In this document: positions 61,976 through 64,000 of the stretch, piece by piece
Layout: every line of letters starts with the position of its first letter
Numbering within the stretch: the stretch's first letter is position 1
Made by a program: the position numbers and the translations under genes
From: Herpetosiphon aurantiacus DSM 785
GTDB taxonomy: Bacteria; Chloroflexota; Chloroflexia; Chloroflexales; Herpetosiphonaceae
Reading direction: 5' to 3'
Assembly: GCA_000018565.1 (NCBI GenBank)
Contig: CP000875.1
Span: 3,797,199 to 3,861,198, forward strand
DNA length: 64,000 nt
The notes under the pieces: model-generated
Databases searched by the model: none
The model's input: the letters and a program-made list of their open reading frames with translations, nothing else
Told to the model about the DNA's origin: nothing

Positions 61976-61992
61976 ACCTCATCTTAAACTGC

Positions 61993-62020
61993 ACCAAGCC
62001 CTCTTCCACGAGGGCTTGGT
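61993..62020 (+). terminator. Hairpin terminator-like element
   Basis: ACCAAGCCCTC (61993-62003) pairs perfectly with 62010-62020 around TTCCAC. No T-run. Confidence 0.6.
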
Positions 62021-62118
62021 CGTATCCACAATGCAGCCTCACAACCTAGCCACAATTCAATAATTCCAATCCTCAAACGTTGATTTAATAAGTCACGCTG
62101 GATCATTGGGAGTTTGCT

Positions 62119-63966
62119 ATGTCGTCTAGGTCGATTAATCGCCGGCTATTGGTGCTTCAAGCAGGCTGGACAGTTGCTCAGGCCCAGTTATTGCTCGCCC
62201 ATAGCCAAGCCGAATATGTGGTTGTTCAACGCACTGAGCCACAAATCTACTGGTATGTCTACCCTCTCGAAGTTGTCCAAGAACGCTTAAGCTACCATCA
62301 CCCTGATATTGCGATCTACCTGGCGCTCAATTTGCAAGAAACCTCAGCTAGTTCGACTCTCAACAGCAATCAACTCGAAACCGCCGACTATTTAAGCGTG
62401 GTGCTTGATGATCAGCAACACTTGCAAGGCGTAGTTAATCCGAGTGCTCAAGCCAAAGGCACAGAATTTGATCCATTCTTCAAGGCCTATCCCTCAGTAG
62501 TTGCCCAAAACCAAGCCCAACTTAACCAAGCCTTTGATCTAGCGGTTGGCTTTCGCGATACGCCTGATGCTGGCTTAATCGGTGGCCATAACCCGATTGT
62601 CATTCATGGCTTGCAAACTGATGAACGTTGCACAATTATGCTCAGCGGCGATGGCTTGCAGTTTGATCGAGAGCAAGCCGAATTGGCCTTTGACATTCAG
62701 GCAACCGTATTTTTTAAGGCCACGCCAACCCGCACAGGTCGCTGTGTAATCTATGTCGATTATTATCGCCAACGCCAATTGGTGGGCCATGCCGAGCGGG
62801 TTGTGCTGGTCGATAGCAACGCTGAACCAGAACCTAGCAATGCTAGCCCGTTTGATTTTGGCTCAACTCCGGTCGATTTACTGATCAACCTGCGCCGTGA
62901 TGGCGATACGTTCAAATGGACGGCAATGCCGCATGATCAAGCCTTTACACCGGTGCACAATTTGCCGAGCCAACAAGCCTTATCCGAGCAGGCTGCCCAA
63001 AATTGTGCCGTTGATCTGTTGGGTGCGGCGGTTAATCCAAGTTTATTGTTGGCGCAACGCGAACTTGAAGCGCTTGCCAGCGATCTAGGCCAATTTGTCC
63101 CAAGCCCAATTTGGCAATTACACAGCGATTTGGCCCAGAAATTGCAGCGTCCACTCACGGTTTTGCTGCGCAGCAACGATTTGGCTTTGCCTTGGGAATT
63201 AGCGATGGTCGAAGCCCCTTTGCTAGCTGGCGATCAGCCGCTGTATTGGGCCGCCCAAACCCATTTTGCCCGTTGGTATATTCACCCCCAAGTTAGCCCA
63301 ATGCCACCCGATCAACTCAACATTAGCCAAATTAGCGCAATTGCCTCACGCTATGGCTGGGATTCAGGCCAAGCTGAATTGGTGCATGCAGTTGATGAGC
63401 AAACCATGCTGCAAAACCAATGGCAAGCCCAAGCCTACGAAGCCACGATTCAGGCGCTTGATCCATTGTTGAGCCAAGCCACGACCCAAGCTGGCCATCT
63501 TTTACACTTTGCCGTGCATGGCCGCAGCCAACCCAACGCCCGCATTCAAGAAATTATCTTGGCTGATAATAATGCGATTTCGGCCAAAGCCTTGGTGGGC
63601 AATACTCGCCGTCGCCCGCCCCAATTTAGCTTTGTGTTTATCAATGCCTGCCAAGTTGCGACCCCAGGCCAGAGCTTAGGCCAAGCGGCGGGCTTCCCCG
63701 CCGAAATTCTCAAAAGTGGTGCGGCGGGCTTTGTTGCACCATTGTGGGAAGCTGATGATCAAGCAGCCGGAACGTTTGCCGCTCAATTTTATAGCCAAGC
63801 GTTTCAAGCCCAACCGTTGGGCGCAATTTTGCAACAATATCGCCTAAGTTATGTGGCCAATAGCACCACCACCCGCCTTGCCTATATCTTTTATGGCCAT
63901 CCCGCCTTGCGTTTGGCCTATTCGAGCAAAGGAGCAACCCATGCCCAACAACCAAGTGCGGCTTGA
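62119..63966 (+). CDS. CHAT-domain protein (caspase-like)
   Basis: A 615-residue protein starting behind GGGAG. The C-terminal ~250 residues form a CHAT domain. The catalytic His is in LLHFAVHGRS (~468) and the Cys in FVFINACQVATPG (~514), followed by PAEILKSGAAGFVAPLWEAD and FYSQAF, all typical of caspase-like CHAT proteases. The N-terminal half has a ~115-residue domain of unknown type (LLVLQAGWTVAQAQLLLAHS) and a beta-rich middle (VGFRDTPDAGLIGGHNPIV) resembling a beta-sandwich or adaptor. CHAT proteases cleave partner proteins, sometimes in immune or death systems. Its target may be the overlapping next gene. Confidence 0.87.
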   Translation: MSSRSINRRLLVLQAGWTVAQAQLLLAHSQAEYVVVQRTEPQIYWYVYPLEVVQERLSYHHPDIAIYLALNLQETSASSTLNSNQLETADYLSVVLDDQQHLQGVVNPSAQAKGTEFDPFFKAYPSVVAQNQAQLNQAFDLAVGFRDTPDAGLIGGHNPIVIHGLQTDERCTIMLSGDGLQFDREQAELAFDIQATVFFKATPTRTGRCVIYVDYYRQRQLVGHAERVVLVDSNAEPEPSNASPFDFGSTPVDLLINLRRDGDTFKWTAMPHDQAFTPVHNLPSQQALSEQAAQNCAVDLLGAAVNPSLLLAQRELEALASDLGQFVPSPIWQLHSDLAQKLQRPLTVLLRSNDLALPWELAMVEAPLLAGDQPLYWAAQTHFARWYIHPQVSPMPPDQLNISQISAIASRYGWDSGQAELVHAVDEQTMLQNQWQAQAYEATIQALDPLLSQATTQAGHLLHFAVHGRSQPNARIQEIILADNNAISAKALVGNTRRRPPQFSFVFINACQVATPGQSLGQAAGFPAEILKSGAAGFVAPLWEADDQAAGTFAAQFYSQAFQAQPLGAILQQYRLSYVANSTTTRLAYIFYGHPALRLAYSSKGATHAQQPSAA

Positions 63967-64000
63967 TGGCAGCAGCCAAGCCCATGAAGTTGCCCCAAAT
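63941..64000 (+). CDS. Start of an unidentified gene cut by the window edge
   Basis: ATG 63941 follows AAAGGAG and opens a frame (MPNNQVRLDGSSQAHEVAPN and on) that overlaps the CHAT gene by 26 bp in a different frame. The tight overlap predicts co-translation. Only 20 residues are visible, so no function can be given. Confidence 0.7.
   Translation, partial: MPNNQVRLDGSSQAHEVAPN

Overview
The window looks like chromosomal DNA of a filamentous Chloroflexota bacterium close to Herpetosiphon. This is inferred from gene content and style only: the secreted-protein C-terminal domain of the first gene, a zwf-opcA-pgl trio, Pro/Thr (TPTNT-like) linkers, eukaryote-type kinases beside Calx-beta/pre-peptidase proteins, moderate GC, and gene-free gaps filled with dispersed repeats. 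No rRNA, tRNA, phage, insertion sequence or CRISPR array was seen.

Layout. 1-7.1 kb: a secreted GH99/WbsX-like protein, a DUF3105 protein with pseudouridine-phosphate glycosidase, a repeat-rich gap, and two tandem His-bearing membrane proteins of unknown function. 7.1-9.4 kb: a TetR-controlled ABC-2 exporter with a very clear promoter and operator. 9.5-12 kb: a large secreted subtilase with a Thr/Pro repeat tail. 12.4-19 kb: a CHASE4-HAMP-STAS protein, a small zinc-ribbon protein, a P1B-4 metal ATPase with a PerR/Fur-type regulator and three operator palindromes, and a soluble histidine kinase. 19-23.4 kb: oxidative pentose phosphate genes zwf-opcA-pgl and a PIG-L deacetylase. 23.6-30.6 kb: housekeeping genes (two signal peptidases, tilS-hpt-ftsH, a YebC-family regulator).

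30.9-43.5 kb is the most distinctive part: one co-oriented block with an FHA membrane protein, a VWA-like protein, a Ser/Thr kinase with a C-terminal SH3-like domain, a PP2C phosphatase, four paralogous secreted Calx-beta/PPC proteins, then two more Ser/Thr kinases. The phosphatase and the larger downstream kinase each carry, across the membrane, a Pro/Thr stalk ending in two homologous thrombospondin type-3 (calcium-binding) repeats. The same kinase has a repeated [GS]-[TS]-Q-[VIM]-[YF]-x-P motif on its cytoplasmic side that could be a phospho-ligand for the FHA protein. I read this as a transmembrane phospho-signalling system with its own secreted partners.

Directly downstream, 43.64-44.12 kb holds no ORF but shows a promoter, a 408-nt segment closed by long-range helices, several internal hairpins and a terminator: a strong candidate for a structured non-coding RNA of a class I do not recognise.

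44.1-64 kb: a GT-C-like membrane protein, a CcrM-type adenine methyltransferase with queG, a Zn/Mn ABC importer, a small sigma factor with a 58-residue membrane protein, a beta-propeller protein, an FAD disulfide oxidoreductase, a BMP-type nucleoside ABC importer, a PYQ-repeat membrane protein, and at the right edge a CHAT-domain (caspase-like) protein overlapping a gene cut off by the window. Start sites were moved from the longest ORF to the ATG/GTG with a good Shine-Dalgarno wherever the sequence allowed it.
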